Part shown: one piece after another, positions 1-5,594 of the stretch
Position numbering within the stretch: position 1 is the stretch's first letter
How the letters are laid out: every line of letters starts with the position of its first letter
Assembly: GCA_026417845.1 (NCBI GenBank)
Contig: JAOACM010000308.1
Coordinates: 1-5,594, forward strand
DNA length: 5,594 bases
Reading direction: 5' to 3'
Origin: Planctomycetota bacterium
GTDB taxonomy: Bacteria; Planctomycetota; SZUA-567; H5-PLA8; CALKMO01
Notes under the pieces: model-generated
Database searches by the model: none
What the model saw: the letters and a program-made list of their open reading frames with translations, nothing else
Told to the model about the DNA's origin: nothing
Position numbers and translations under genes: made by a program

Positions 1-1417
1 CGACCCGGAGCAGGCAGCCCTCCTCCCAGTCCCTGCCGAGGAGTTGCATCCCTATCGGCAGCCCCATTGCCGTCCGCCCGCACGGGATCGAAAGCCCCGG
101 AATGGCGGCCAGGTTGCACGAGATGGTGAAGATGTCGGACAGATACATGGCGAGCGGATCGCTTATCTTCTCGCCCAGCCTGAAAGGCGGTGTGGGCGAT
201 GTCGGACAGACTATGACGTCAACCGACTCGAAGGCGCGCAGAAAATCCCTCCGGATCAGTGCCCGCACTTTTAGCGCCTTCATGTAGTACGCGTCATAGT
301 AGCCCGCCGACAGGGCGTATGTGCCCAGCATTATCCTTCGCTTCACCTCCGCCCCGAATCCCTCGGCCCTGGAGACCGCGTACGTATCGAAAAGTCCGCC
401 TGCACGCGATGTCCTGTAGCCGAAGTGCATCCCGTCGTAGCGCGCAAGATTGCTGGATGCCTCGGCCGTCGCTATCAGGTAATAGGTTGCCACGGCGTAC
501 CGTGTATGCGGCAGGGATATGCCGGATACCGAAGCGCCGAGATCTTCCAGCGTTTCTATGGCCGACTTTACGGCCCGCTCAACCTCGGGATCAAGACCCT
601 CCGCGAAGTACTCCCCCGGCACGCCGATCCGCAGGCCCTTCAAACTGTCGGAGAGGAACATGTCCCGGGCGGGTTCGAAAGCGGGGCGTTCCGCCGAGGT
701 GGCGTCCAGCCCGTCGCGGCCGGATATGACGGACAGAGCCAGGGCCATGTCGGCGGCATCGCGTGCGATCGGACCTATCTGATCCAGGCTGGAGGCGAAC
801 GCGATCAGCCCGTACCGCGAGACCCGGCCGTACGTTGGCTTGAGACCGCAGACGCCGCAGAAGGCCGCCGGCTGTCTGATTGAGCCGCCGGTGTCGGAGC
901 CGAGCGCCAGCGGCACCATGCCTGCGGCGACGGCCGCGGCGGAGCCGCCCGATGACCCGCCGGGCGTTCTGTCCAACGCCCAGGGGTTGTGTGTTACCCC
1001 GAAAGCCGAGTTCTCCGTGGAGGACCCCATGGCGAACTCGTCCATGTTGGTCTTGCCGACGATTACCGCGCCGGCGGCGATAAGTCTTGCGGCCGCGGTG
1101 GCCGTGTAGGGAGGACGGAAGCCCTTCAGCATCCGGGATGCGCATGTGGTCTCAGCGCCGGCCAGACAGATGTTGTCCTTCAGCGCCACGGGCACACCGG
1201 CCAGCGGACCCGGGTCTTCGCCCCGGCTTATCCTGGCGTCCACACCGGCGGCGGCCCTCGCGGCGATCTCCGGCGTCACCGATACGAAGGCCCGCAGCTT
1301 CGGATCGTCCGATGCTATACGATCGAGCGCCTGGCGGCAGACCTCGGCCGCGGATATCTTCCGGCTCCTTACTGCCGCGGTCACTTCCGCCGCGCTCATC
1401 CATCTGGTATCGCCCAT
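1..1417 (-). CDS. gatA: Glutamyl-tRNA(Gln)/aspartyl-tRNA(Asn) amidotransferase subunit A, 3' end cut by window edge
   Basis: GatA is the glutaminase subunit of the cytoplasmic GatCAB complex. It releases ammonia from glutamine, which is used to convert mischarged Glu-tRNA(Gln) or Asp-tRNA(Asn) to the amidated form. I translated the frame from the ATG at 1417 to base 2: 472 codons with no stop. The family is usually about 480-490 residues, so only a short C-terminal tail is missing. The amidase-signature Ser-cisSer-Lys triad is present: Lys80 in VALKDN, Ser155 in TPGGSSGGSAAA, and the nucleophile Ser179 in GSDTGGSIRQPA. GatA-typical blocks follow: SSNLARYDG near 321-329, EVKRRIMLGTYALS near 357-370 and NLAAIPGLSIPCG near 435-447. 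The chosen start puts the catalytic Lys where the family has it. The Shine-Dalgarno is ambiguous: GGGGGAGG lies 12 nt upstream and AGAGG only 2 nt upstream. A second in-frame ATG at 1399 is less likely. The gene follows gatC, but across an unusual 247-bp gap. Confidence 0.97.
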   Translation of the reverse strand, partial: MGDTRWMSAAEVTAAVRSRKISAAEVCRQALDRIASDDPKLRAFVSVTPEIAARAAAGVDARISRGEDPGPLAGVPVALKDNICLAGAETTCASRMLKGFRPPYTATAAARLIAAGAVIVGKTNMDEFAMGSSTENSAFGVTHNPWALDRTPGGSSGGSAAAVAAGMVPLALGSDTGGSIRQPAAFCGVCGLKPTYGRVSRYGLIAFASSLDQIGPIARDAADMALALSVISGRDGLDATSAERPAFEPARDMFLSDSLKGLRIGVPGEYFAEGLDPEVERAVKSAIETLEDLGASVSGISLPHTRYAVATYYLIATAEASSNLARYDGMHFGYRTSRAGGLFDTYAVSRAEGFGAEVKRRIMLGTYALSAGYYDAYYMKALKVRALIRRDFLRAFESVDVIVCPTSPTPPFRLGEKISDPLAMYLSDIFTISCNLAAIPGLSIPCGRTAMGLPIGMQLLGRDWEEGCLLRV

Positions 1418-1664
1418 AACCTCTGCCGGCCTCCCCCGCCGGAGATCGGACTTTCCGCTTCAGAGGCCATCCCAAGGCCCCTAGGGCGTAACTTGGAGCC
1501 TGTCCCAGAGCCGCCGGCGCGAAGCTTATACGCCCAGCGTACCCGCCTCCCGGCGGAAGGTGCCGGGCAGGCTCTCGCGGAGCCGCCCGTCTGCGGCCGC
1601 CGTTTTCAAGAGTGGGCGGCCGCCAGCCACCCGCCGGCCATCGGCGTCAGCGCTCGGCGGACGG
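1418..1664. other. Intergenic region between gatC and gatA
   Basis: This is a 247-bp non-coding gap between two genes that usually sit close together or overlap in a gatCAB operon. It holds repeat copy A (about 1492-1576), a GC-rich stretch next to the gatC stop, and the gatA ribosome-binding region (1420-1437). I see no convincing ORF, no hairpin followed by a T-run on the minus strand, and no clear promoter. Open frames crossing it on the plus strand are extensions of gatA antisense shadows. Confidence 0.7.
1492..1576. repeat. Dispersed imperfect palindrome, copy A
   Basis: The outer arms are GAGCCTGTCC (1496-1505) and GGGCAGGCTC (1565-1574), inverted with one mismatch. The inner arms are CCGCCGG (1511-1517) and CCGGCGG (1550-1556), perfectly complementary. 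Together they predict a long hairpin around an asymmetric centre containing GCTTATACGC (1524-1533). Bases 1492-1540 match copy B at 4582-4630 without gaps in 41 of 49 positions, and the right ends match 10 of 11. The element lies about 78 bp upstream of the gatA start and about 90 bp past the gatC stop. It carries no coding capacity. A MITE-like or REP-like element is my inference; a conserved structured RNA or terminator is the alternative. Confidence 0.75.
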
Positions 1665-1958
1665 CTATTCGATCACAGGCGGCACGCGAAAAAATCCTTC
1701 GCCGGCATCCGGAGCGTTAGCGAGCGCGTCGTCTCTCGGCATCGTCGGGACCGGTACGTCGCCGCGCGGCGGCGAGGCACCTCCAAGCGCGGCCGATATC
1801 ATCGGCTCGACCCCCGAGGTATCCGCGGCTCCAATGATGTCCATGTACCCGACGATGGCTGAAAGCTGCTCCGCCATCCCGGCCAGCTCCGCTTCGCTCA
1901 TCGCGAGGCGCGCCAGTTCCGCCACCCTGGCGGTCTGTTCCATGGACACTTTTGGCAT
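1665..1958 (-). CDS. gatC: Glutamyl-tRNA(Gln)/aspartyl-tRNA(Asn) amidotransferase subunit C
   Basis: GatC is the small subunit that wraps around and stabilises the GatA-GatB interface of the transamidosome-type amidotransferase. The product is 97 residues, the usual GatC size. It begins MPKVSMEQTARVAELARLAM, which fits the family N-terminal helix pattern, followed by LSAIVGYMDII (32-42) and DTSGVEPM (46-53), equivalent to the common D-T-x-G-V-x-P block. It ends with the typical region of RDDALANAPDAGEGFFRVPPVIE at 75-97, where the P-x-x-x-x-G-F-F-x-V-P-x-V-I-E pattern is diagnostic. I chose the ATG at 1958 because GAAGG at 1966-1970 stands 7 nt upstream. An in-frame ATG at 2042 would add 28 residues unlike GatC and overlap the hemB 3' end. 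It lies 55 bp after hemB and probably shares its transcript. The stop is TAG. Confidence 0.95.
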   Translation of the reverse strand: MPKVSMEQTARVAELARLAMSEAELAGMAEQLSAIVGYMDIIGAADTSGVEPMISAALGGASPPRGDVPVPTMPRDDALANAPDAGEGFFRVPPVIE

Positions 1959-1965
1959 TTCCGGA

Positions 1966-1970
1966 CCTTC
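1966..1970 (-). promoter_or_regulatory. Shine-Dalgarno for gatC
   Basis: On the minus strand this reads GAAGG with a 7-nt spacer to the ATG at 1958. It decides the gatC start against the longer in-frame ATG at 2042, which lies inside the hemB coding region. Confidence 0.65.
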
Positions 1971-2013
1971 GCGGAACCGTCCGATCCGCTTCCCGCCGCC
2001 CGCATGCCGCGCG

Positions 2014-2988
2014 TCACGTTCCGCCCAGCCAGCGGCACACATCCGCCGCCCAGTAGGTAATTATCATCGAGGCGCCAGCCCGTTTTATGGCGGTCAGCAT
2101 CTCCATCGCGGCCTTTCTTTCGTCCAGCCACCCCAGTCGAGCGGCCGCCTTTATCATGCTGTATTCCCCCGAGACGTTGTACGCCGCCACCGGCAGGTCC
2201 AGCCTGCGCGACACCGCGTATATTATATCCAGACAGGATAGCGCCGGCTTCACCAGGATGATGTCCGCGCCTTCGGATGCGTCCAGCCTGGCTTCGCGCA
2301 ACGCCTCGCGCGCGTTGGCCGGATCCATCTGGTAGCCGCGGCGGTCGCCGAAGGCCGGTGCCGACTCCGCCGCCTCGCGGAACGGCCCGTAGAACGCTGA
2401 TGCGTATTTAACCGCATACGACATTATCGCCGTCCCGGCAAATCCTCCGGCGTTCAGCGCTTCGCGCATGGCTGCGACCATGCCGTCCATCATGCAGGAC
2501 GGCGCCACGATGTCGGCCCCGGCGCGGGCCAGCGAGACGGCGGTCTTCCGCAGGTTCGCGAGCGTCGCGTCGTTGTCCACCTCGCGCCCCCTCAGTACTC
2601 CGCAGTGGCCGTGGTCGGTGTATTCGCAGAAGCAGGCGTCCGCGATCAGCGCCATGTCGGGGCAAGCCTTCCTTATCGCCCGCAGCGCCCTCTGTACGAC
2701 GCCGTCATCGTCCCACGCGCCGCTGCCTTCGGCGTCCTTCCGCGCCGGAATGCCAAACAGGATCGCGGCGGGTATGCCGAGCGCGCACAGCCTCGCGGCC
2801 TCTTCCGCCGCCGCCTCCACCGGCAGCTGGAAGACGCCTGGCATGCTCCCCACCTCCCGTCTGTCCTCTCGCTCCGATACGAAAAACGGTGCTATCAGAT
2901 TCGACGGGCCGAGCCCCGTCTCGCGGATCAGGCTCCGGAGCGCTTCCGTTCTCCGCAGCCTCCGCGGCCGTTCCGCCGGAAAGGCCAT
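2014..2988 (-). CDS. hemB: Porphobilinogen synthase (delta-aminolevulinic acid dehydratase), zinc type
   Basis: HemB condenses two 5-aminolevulinate molecules to porphobilinogen, the first shared step of heme, siroheme and corrinoid synthesis, in the cytoplasm. The product is 324 residues, the standard length. The N-terminus (FPAERPRRLRRTEALRSLIRET) is the family start. The two active-site lysines are visible: Lys194 in SYAVKYASAFYGPFR and Lys247 in ILVKPALSCLDII. The metal site is of the zinc type, with Cys119, Cys121 and Cys129 in DACFCEYTDHGHCGVL, rather than the aspartate-rich magnesium type. The active-site lid region (FGDRRGYQMDPAN, 213-225) is intact. Two small departures from the common consensus are Cys165 in APSCMMDGM, where many homologues have Asp, and SerCys in KPALSCLDII, where ProTyr is usual; this position is known to vary and E. 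coli also lacks the Asp. The ATG at 2988 has a strong GGAGGG six bases upstream. The stop is TGA. gatC follows after 55 bp. Confidence 0.98.
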   Translation of the reverse strand: MAFPAERPRRLRRTEALRSLIRETGLGPSNLIAPFFVSEREDRREVGSMPGVFQLPVEAAAEEAARLCALGIPAAILFGIPARKDAEGSGAWDDDGVVQRALRAIRKACPDMALIADACFCEYTDHGHCGVLRGREVDNDATLANLRKTAVSLARAGADIVAPSCMMDGMVAAMREALNAGGFAGTAIMSYAVKYASAFYGPFREAAESAPAFGDRRGYQMDPANAREALREARLDASEGADIILVKPALSCLDIIYAVSRRLDLPVAAYNVSGEYSMIKAAARLGWLDERKAAMEMLTAIKRAGASMIITYWAADVCRWLGGT

Positions 2989-3282
2989 GAGCTTCCCTCC
3001 GCTTCGATCCGCCGCGCCATGGGGGGAGTCGTACCGGGCGAGTCACGCCGGGAGGGCAGCCCGTGCGCCCGACCGGCCTTTACGGCACCGGACGGGGGGC
3101 CTTCCAAAGCCCCTCCCTGGCGGCCGTCACCCGTGCGCTATTGCATGCCGCACCCCGCCCCAGTCTCTTACCGGGAACTGAGGGGGCTATCGTCGCGGCG
3201 ATGGTGCGCCCGCTGACGAAACGCCCACGCGGCTGACGGTTGCCCTGCGGGCGAAATCCCGGCGCTCAAAGTCCGGGCGCGG
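2989..3282. other. Intergenic region between lysA and hemB with small stem-loops
   Basis: This 294-bp stretch has no ORF that resembles a protein. Just past the lysA stop are two short stem-loops: CCCGG (3258-3262) with CCGGG (3273-3277), and GCCC (3242-3245) with GGGC (3249-3252). Neither is followed by a T-run, so a Rho-independent terminator is not shown. Farther on, GGGGCC (3096-3101) can pair with AGCCCC (3108-3113) around a 6-nt loop, allowing one G-U pair when read as minus-strand RNA. It probably holds the hemB promoter and leader, but I cannot point to a convincing -35/-10 pair. I tested it by eye for a tRNA, T-box, cobalamin riboswitch and RNase P signature and found none. It has no copy of the 80-bp repeat. 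Confidence 0.5.
2995..3000 (-). promoter_or_regulatory. Strong Shine-Dalgarno for hemB
   Basis: The minus strand reads GGAGGG with a 6-nt spacer to the ATG at 2988. It is the clearest ribosome binding site in the window and fixes the hemB start. Confidence 0.8.
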
Positions 3283-4560
3283 TCAGAAGGTTTCGAGAGC
3301 GACAAGGTCCTCGTAAGTCTCCCGGCGGCGGACAACGCGGAATCTGTCGCCGTCCACCAGCACCTCCGGCGCCCTCGGCCTCGAGTTGTAGTTGGAACTC
3401 ATGGTGAATCCGTATGCGCCGGCGGAAAAGACGCAGAGCAGATCGCCGCGCTTTACCTCGGGCATTGGACGGTCCTTCGCCAGGAAGTCACCGCTCTCGC
3501 ATATCGGCCCGACCACGTCGGCCCTGCCATAGCCCGGCGCGGCGGCGACCGGACCGCCGCGCGATGGCGGAAGCTCGCCGGCCTTCGCCGGCCACACCTC
3601 ATGGAACGCCCCGTAAAGGCTGGGCCTTATCAGGTCGTTCATGCCGGCGTCCACGATAATGAATCGTTTCGCCGGCGATGTCTTGACGTACCTGACGCGC
3701 GTAAGGAGCACGCCCGCGTTGCCGACGATGAACCTTCCCGGCTCCAGTATCAGCGTGCAGCCCAGAGGCTTTATCCGCGGCACCATTACATGCGCGAACG
3801 CCTCCGCCGGCTGCGCCTCCCCCCCGCGATAGAAAATCCCGAACCCGCCGCCAGCATCCAGATACTCCATCGGCGCCCTGGCGCTCCGGTTGCGGCGCAG
3901 GAAGTCGCCGACCCGGTCGAGCGCCTCCGCATACGGCTCGACCTCCGTTATCTGGCTCCCTATGTGCACGTGGACTCCGGTTATGCGGACGTTCCCGAAC
4001 CTGCCGGCCGCCGCGACGAGGGCTCCGGCCCTCTCGAGGTCCAAGCCGAACTTGTTCTCGATCTTTCCGGTCGAGATGTACCCGTGCGTGTGGGGATCAA
4101 CGTCGGGGTTCAGACGCAGCGCAACGGGAGCGGTCGTCCCGATCCGGCCGGCGATCCGGTTTATGTTTTCCAGCTCCTCTTCGCTCTCCACGTTGAACAT
4201 CAGTATGCCGGCCTTGAGCGCCACCTCTATTTCCTCGTCGCTCTTGCCTACCCCCGCGAACACTATCTTCTTCGGATCGGCGCCCACCCTCATTGCCCGG
4301 AACAGCTCGCCTCCGGAGACCACGTCGAAGCCCGCTCCCTCATCGGCCAGTATCTTGAGCAGCGCCAGGCAGGAATTGCTCTTTATCGAGAAGCATATTA
4401 TGCGCGGCAGCTCCGAGAACGCCGCGTCCAGCTTCCGGTAGTGCTCTCGCACCGTCCGCGCGCTATACACATAAACCGGAGTCCCGACCGCCTCCGCTAT
4501 GGCCTCGGCGGGCACGCCCTCCACCCGCAGCCCCCCGTCAGAGTAGGAAAATGCATCCAT
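3283..4560 (-). CDS. lysA: Diaminopimelate decarboxylase
   Basis: LysA decarboxylates meso-diaminopimelate to L-lysine, the last step of the DAP pathway, using pyridoxal phosphate. It is a homodimer of the fold-type III (alanine racemase-like barrel) decarboxylases. The product is 425 residues, close to the usual 415-430. Visible signatures in order are: the PLP Schiff-base Lys60 in CFSIKSNSCLALL; GFDVVSGGEL (78-87); the HVHIGSQ block (197-203); the glycine-rich phosphate-binding DAGGGFG (235-241); EPGR (273-276); the active-site GPICESGD (351-358, Cys354); and AGAYGFTMSSNYNSRPR near the C-terminus. The N-terminus (MDAFSYSDGGLRVEGVP, then GTPVYVYSA) matches the family start. Purine-rich AAGAGGGG lies 13 nt upstream, so the ribosome binding site is not ideal. 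The stretch at about 326-347, rich in Pro, Gly and Ala, just before DVVGPICESGD is longer than in many LysA proteins. It lies downstream of argH, a common pairing. Confidence 0.98.
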   Translation of the reverse strand: MDAFSYSDGGLRVEGVPAEAIAEAVGTPVYVYSARTVREHYRKLDAAFSELPRIICFSIKSNSCLALLKILADEGAGFDVVSGGELFRAMRVGADPKKIVFAGVGKSDEEIEVALKAGILMFNVESEEELENINRIAGRIGTTAPVALRLNPDVDPHTHGYISTGKIENKFGLDLERAGALVAAAGRFGNVRITGVHVHIGSQITEVEPYAEALDRVGDFLRRNRSARAPMEYLDAGGGFGIFYRGGEAQPAEAFAHVMVPRIKPLGCTLILEPGRFIVGNAGVLLTRVRYVKTSPAKRFIIVDAGMNDLIRPSLYGAFHEVWPAKAGELPPSRGGPVAAAPGYGRADVVGPICESGDFLAKDRPMPEVKRGDLLCVFSAGAYGFTMSSNYNSRPRAPEVLVDGDRFRVVRRRETYEDLVALETF

Positions 4561-4818
4561 GTCTTCTGCTTTGCCCCTCTTCTTGGAGCCTGTCCGAAAA
4601 CCTCCGGCGCTAAACTTATACGCTCAGCGATCTCCTCTGCGCCAGCGGGAACTTTTTGGACAGGCTCTTGACGCTCTCCGGCAGAAGCGTGGGCGCGCCG
4701 CGGACGGACAACTCGCCGCGGGCATCTCCCCGCGCCGCCTCCCAGTCGCATTCTTCCAGCGTCCGCCGGGCCGCGCATGGTCGCCCGCCGGAGCCGCCGG
4801 CAGAGCCAGCGCGCGGGA
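4561..4818. other. Intergenic region between argH and lysA
   Basis: This 258-bp gap contains repeat copy B (about 4582-4668), the lysA ribosome-binding region (4574-4581) and a GC-rich remainder (4670-4818) in which I see no gene, promoter or terminator. A minus-strand GTG-started frame (4616-4903, 95 codons) crosses it but overlaps the argH end and runs into the repeat, so I do not call it. Confidence 0.6.
4582..4668. repeat. Dispersed imperfect palindrome, copy B
   Basis: Perfect 10-bp inverted ends, GAGCCTGTCC (4586-4595) and GGACAGGCTC (4658-4667), are continued inward by A/T-rich arms (GAAAA and TTTTT) and by GGCGC (4606-4610) paired with GCGCC (4639-4643). A long imperfect hairpin is therefore possible on either strand. 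The centre carries ACTTATACGC (4614-4623), equivalent to the centre of copy A, and the left half matches copy A at 41 of 49 positions. The same triplet TTG adjoins both ends (4583-4585 and 4668-4670), which could be a short target duplication or chance. It ends about 25 bp before the lysA start, in the same orientation relative to lysA as copy A is to gatA. Confidence 0.8.
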
Positions 4819-5575
4819 TCATCCCCGCCCGGCGCCACGATTCCCGAGAAGAGCCCGCCGGCGCGGCCGGGCAGCGGATGGAGTCGAAAGGCGCCGCCTC
4901 CACGCCGCGACCTCCCGCCGCACGAAATCCGGATTCGCCGAACCGGGCGAAGCGTACGATCGCACCGCGCCGGCGGCGCCCAGCGCCTTCCTGGCATCGG
5001 GCCCGAGCAGCGGGTGCGCCCGTTGCAGGTCGTCGTCCGACAGTCCGGCCAGCTCCACGCCCCGGCTTTCGGCCAGCTTTACCAGTTCCCCCACTATCCT
5101 GTGCGCCCGCCTGAACGGCACGCCTATGGCCGCGAGATATTCGGCCAGCGCCGTAGCATCCATGAAACCGCGCCCGCAGGCATCGCGCATCCGCGCCTCG
5201 TCGAACTCCGTCTTCCGCAGCAGCGGCGCCAGCACTTCCAGACAGGCGATTACCTGCCTTGATGCATCGAACAGCGGCTCCTTGTCCTCCTGCATGTCAC
5301 GGTTGTAGGCCAGCGGCAGTCCCTTCAGCATTACCATCAGCGAATTGAGCGCGCCGATGACCCTCCCGCATTTGCCCCGGATCAGCTCCAGCACGTCCGG
5401 GTTCTTCTTCTGCGGCATTATCGAGGAACCGGTGCAGAAGGCATCATCCAGCCTTACGAAGCCGTATTCGGAGGTCGCCATCAGTACAAGGTCGGAGGCC
5501 AGGCGCGACATATGAATCGCGAGGCATGCCAGGCAGAAGGCGTACTCCAGCGCGAAGTCGCGGTCCGATACGGCA
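4819..5575 (-). CDS. argH: Argininosuccinate lyase, C-terminal part (5' end missing)
   Basis: ArgH splits argininosuccinate into arginine and fumarate, the last step of arginine synthesis. It is a homotetramer of the fumarase/aspartase superfamily. The 251 genuine codons begin at the conserved AVSDRDF block and cover roughly the C-terminal half; the N-terminal half lies beyond the window. The superfamily signature GSSIMPQKKNPD is present and carries the mobile catalytic serine loop. It is followed by LELIRGKCGRVIGALNSL, LKGLPLAYNRDMQEDKEPLFD and the C-terminal domain block AEYLAAIGVPFRRAHRIVGELV, all typical of ArgH. Alignment with usual ArgH ends near AAWRRRL; the frame then continues about 22 residues, rich in Arg, Ala and Pro, to a TGA at 4819-4821. 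That is either a genuine extension or the result of a late indel. The apparent ATG start at 5592 lies in adapter sequence and is not real. Confidence 0.96.
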
Positions 5576-5594
5576 CTGTCTCTTATACACATCT
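5576..5594. other. Sequencing adapter: Tn5/Nextera mosaic end (artefact)
   Basis: The final 19 bases, CTGTCTCTTATACACATCT, are the exact reverse complement of the 19-bp Tn5 mosaic end used in Nextera tagmentation libraries. Read on the minus strand it gives the artefactual peptide start MCIRDS fused in frame to argH. The genomic sequence therefore ends at 5575, and these bases should be trimmed. Confidence 0.97.

Noticed and set aside
989..1720. Plus-strand open frame of 243 codons across gatA, the gap and the gatC end
   Set aside because: It is antisense to two well-supported genes and includes repeat copy A; the translation has no family resemblance.
2014..2042. Longer gatC start at 2042 overlapping hemB
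   Set aside because: The additional 28 residues do not resemble GatC, while the ATG at 1958 has a proper Shine-Dalgarno and gives the family length.
3096..3113. Hairpin between lysA and hemB as a Rho-independent terminator
   Set aside because: The stem is only six pairs and no T-run follows on either strand.
3061..3282. Possible T-box, riboswitch or small structured RNA upstream of hemB
   Set aside because: I found no T-box antiterminator core, cobalamin box, RNase P core or tRNA cloverleaf on either strand; only generic GC-rich pairing.
3601..4671. Long plus-strand open frame (356 codons) opposite lysA
   Set aside because: It is antisense to a clear LysA with all its motifs, its translation is Arg/Pro-rich with no recognisable domain, and it runs into repeat copy B. 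GC-rich genes commonly leave such open shadow frames.
4616..4903. Minus-strand GTG-started ORF of 95 codons between argH and lysA
   Set aside because: It overlaps the argH end by 85 bp in another frame, ends inside repeat copy B, and has no domain or supportive start region. I also looked for the small LptM-type lipoprotein often found between argH and lysA in proteobacteria; there is no signal peptide or lipobox.
4497..4997. Minus-strand ORF of 166 codons covering the argH-lysA gap
   Set aside because: It overlaps both argH and lysA in a different frame and is of low complexity.
1..5594. CRISPR array, prophage, defence or biosynthetic island
   Set aside because: All coding space is taken by five housekeeping genes in one direction; there are no regular short repeats with spacers, integrase, transposase or accessory genes.

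Overview
The window is a GC-rich bacterial segment in which every supportable gene lies on the minus strand. In transcription order, right to left, it carries argH (5' part missing), lysA, hemB, gatC and gatA (3' end missing at base 1). The products belong to arginine synthesis (argininosuccinate lyase), lysine synthesis (diaminopimelate decarboxylase), tetrapyrrole synthesis (porphobilinogen synthase) and the tRNA-dependent amidotransferase GatCAB (subunits C and A; gatB is not visible). All are housekeeping genes with intact key motifs. I see no defence, toxin, CRISPR, secretion or phage genes and no RNA gene.

Layout: 1-1417 gatA; 1418-1664 a 247-bp gap holding repeat copy A; 1665-1958 gatC; 1959-2013 a short gap with the gatC ribosome binding site; 2014-2988 hemB with a clear Shine-Dalgarno; 2989-3282 a 294-bp GC-rich gap with small stem-loops but no gene; 3283-4560 lysA; 4561-4818 a 258-bp gap holding repeat copy B; 4819-5575 argH. 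The last 19 bases (5576-5594) are not genomic: they match the Tn5/Nextera mosaic-end adapter, so the contig ends on untrimmed library sequence inside argH.

The only structure the genes do not explain is a pair of related, imperfectly palindromic elements of about 80 bp (1496-1574 and 4586-4667). They lie in the same orientation, each upstream of a gene on the minus strand (gatA and lysA). They share 41 of 49 bases over their left halves and have inverted ends, which suggests a small dispersed repeat family (MITE-like or REP-like).

Organism: a GC-rich bacterium that uses transamidation to make Gln-tRNA and/or Asn-tRNA, and a zinc-type (three-cysteine) porphobilinogen synthase. Isoleucine codon use is distinctive: in the visible part of gatA I count 12 ATA, 12 ATC and 1 ATT. 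I cannot name a phylum with confidence. The adapter end suggests a transposase-made library, and an uncultured or metagenomic source is possible. I do not see a previously undescribed system here; the repeat family is the best lead.
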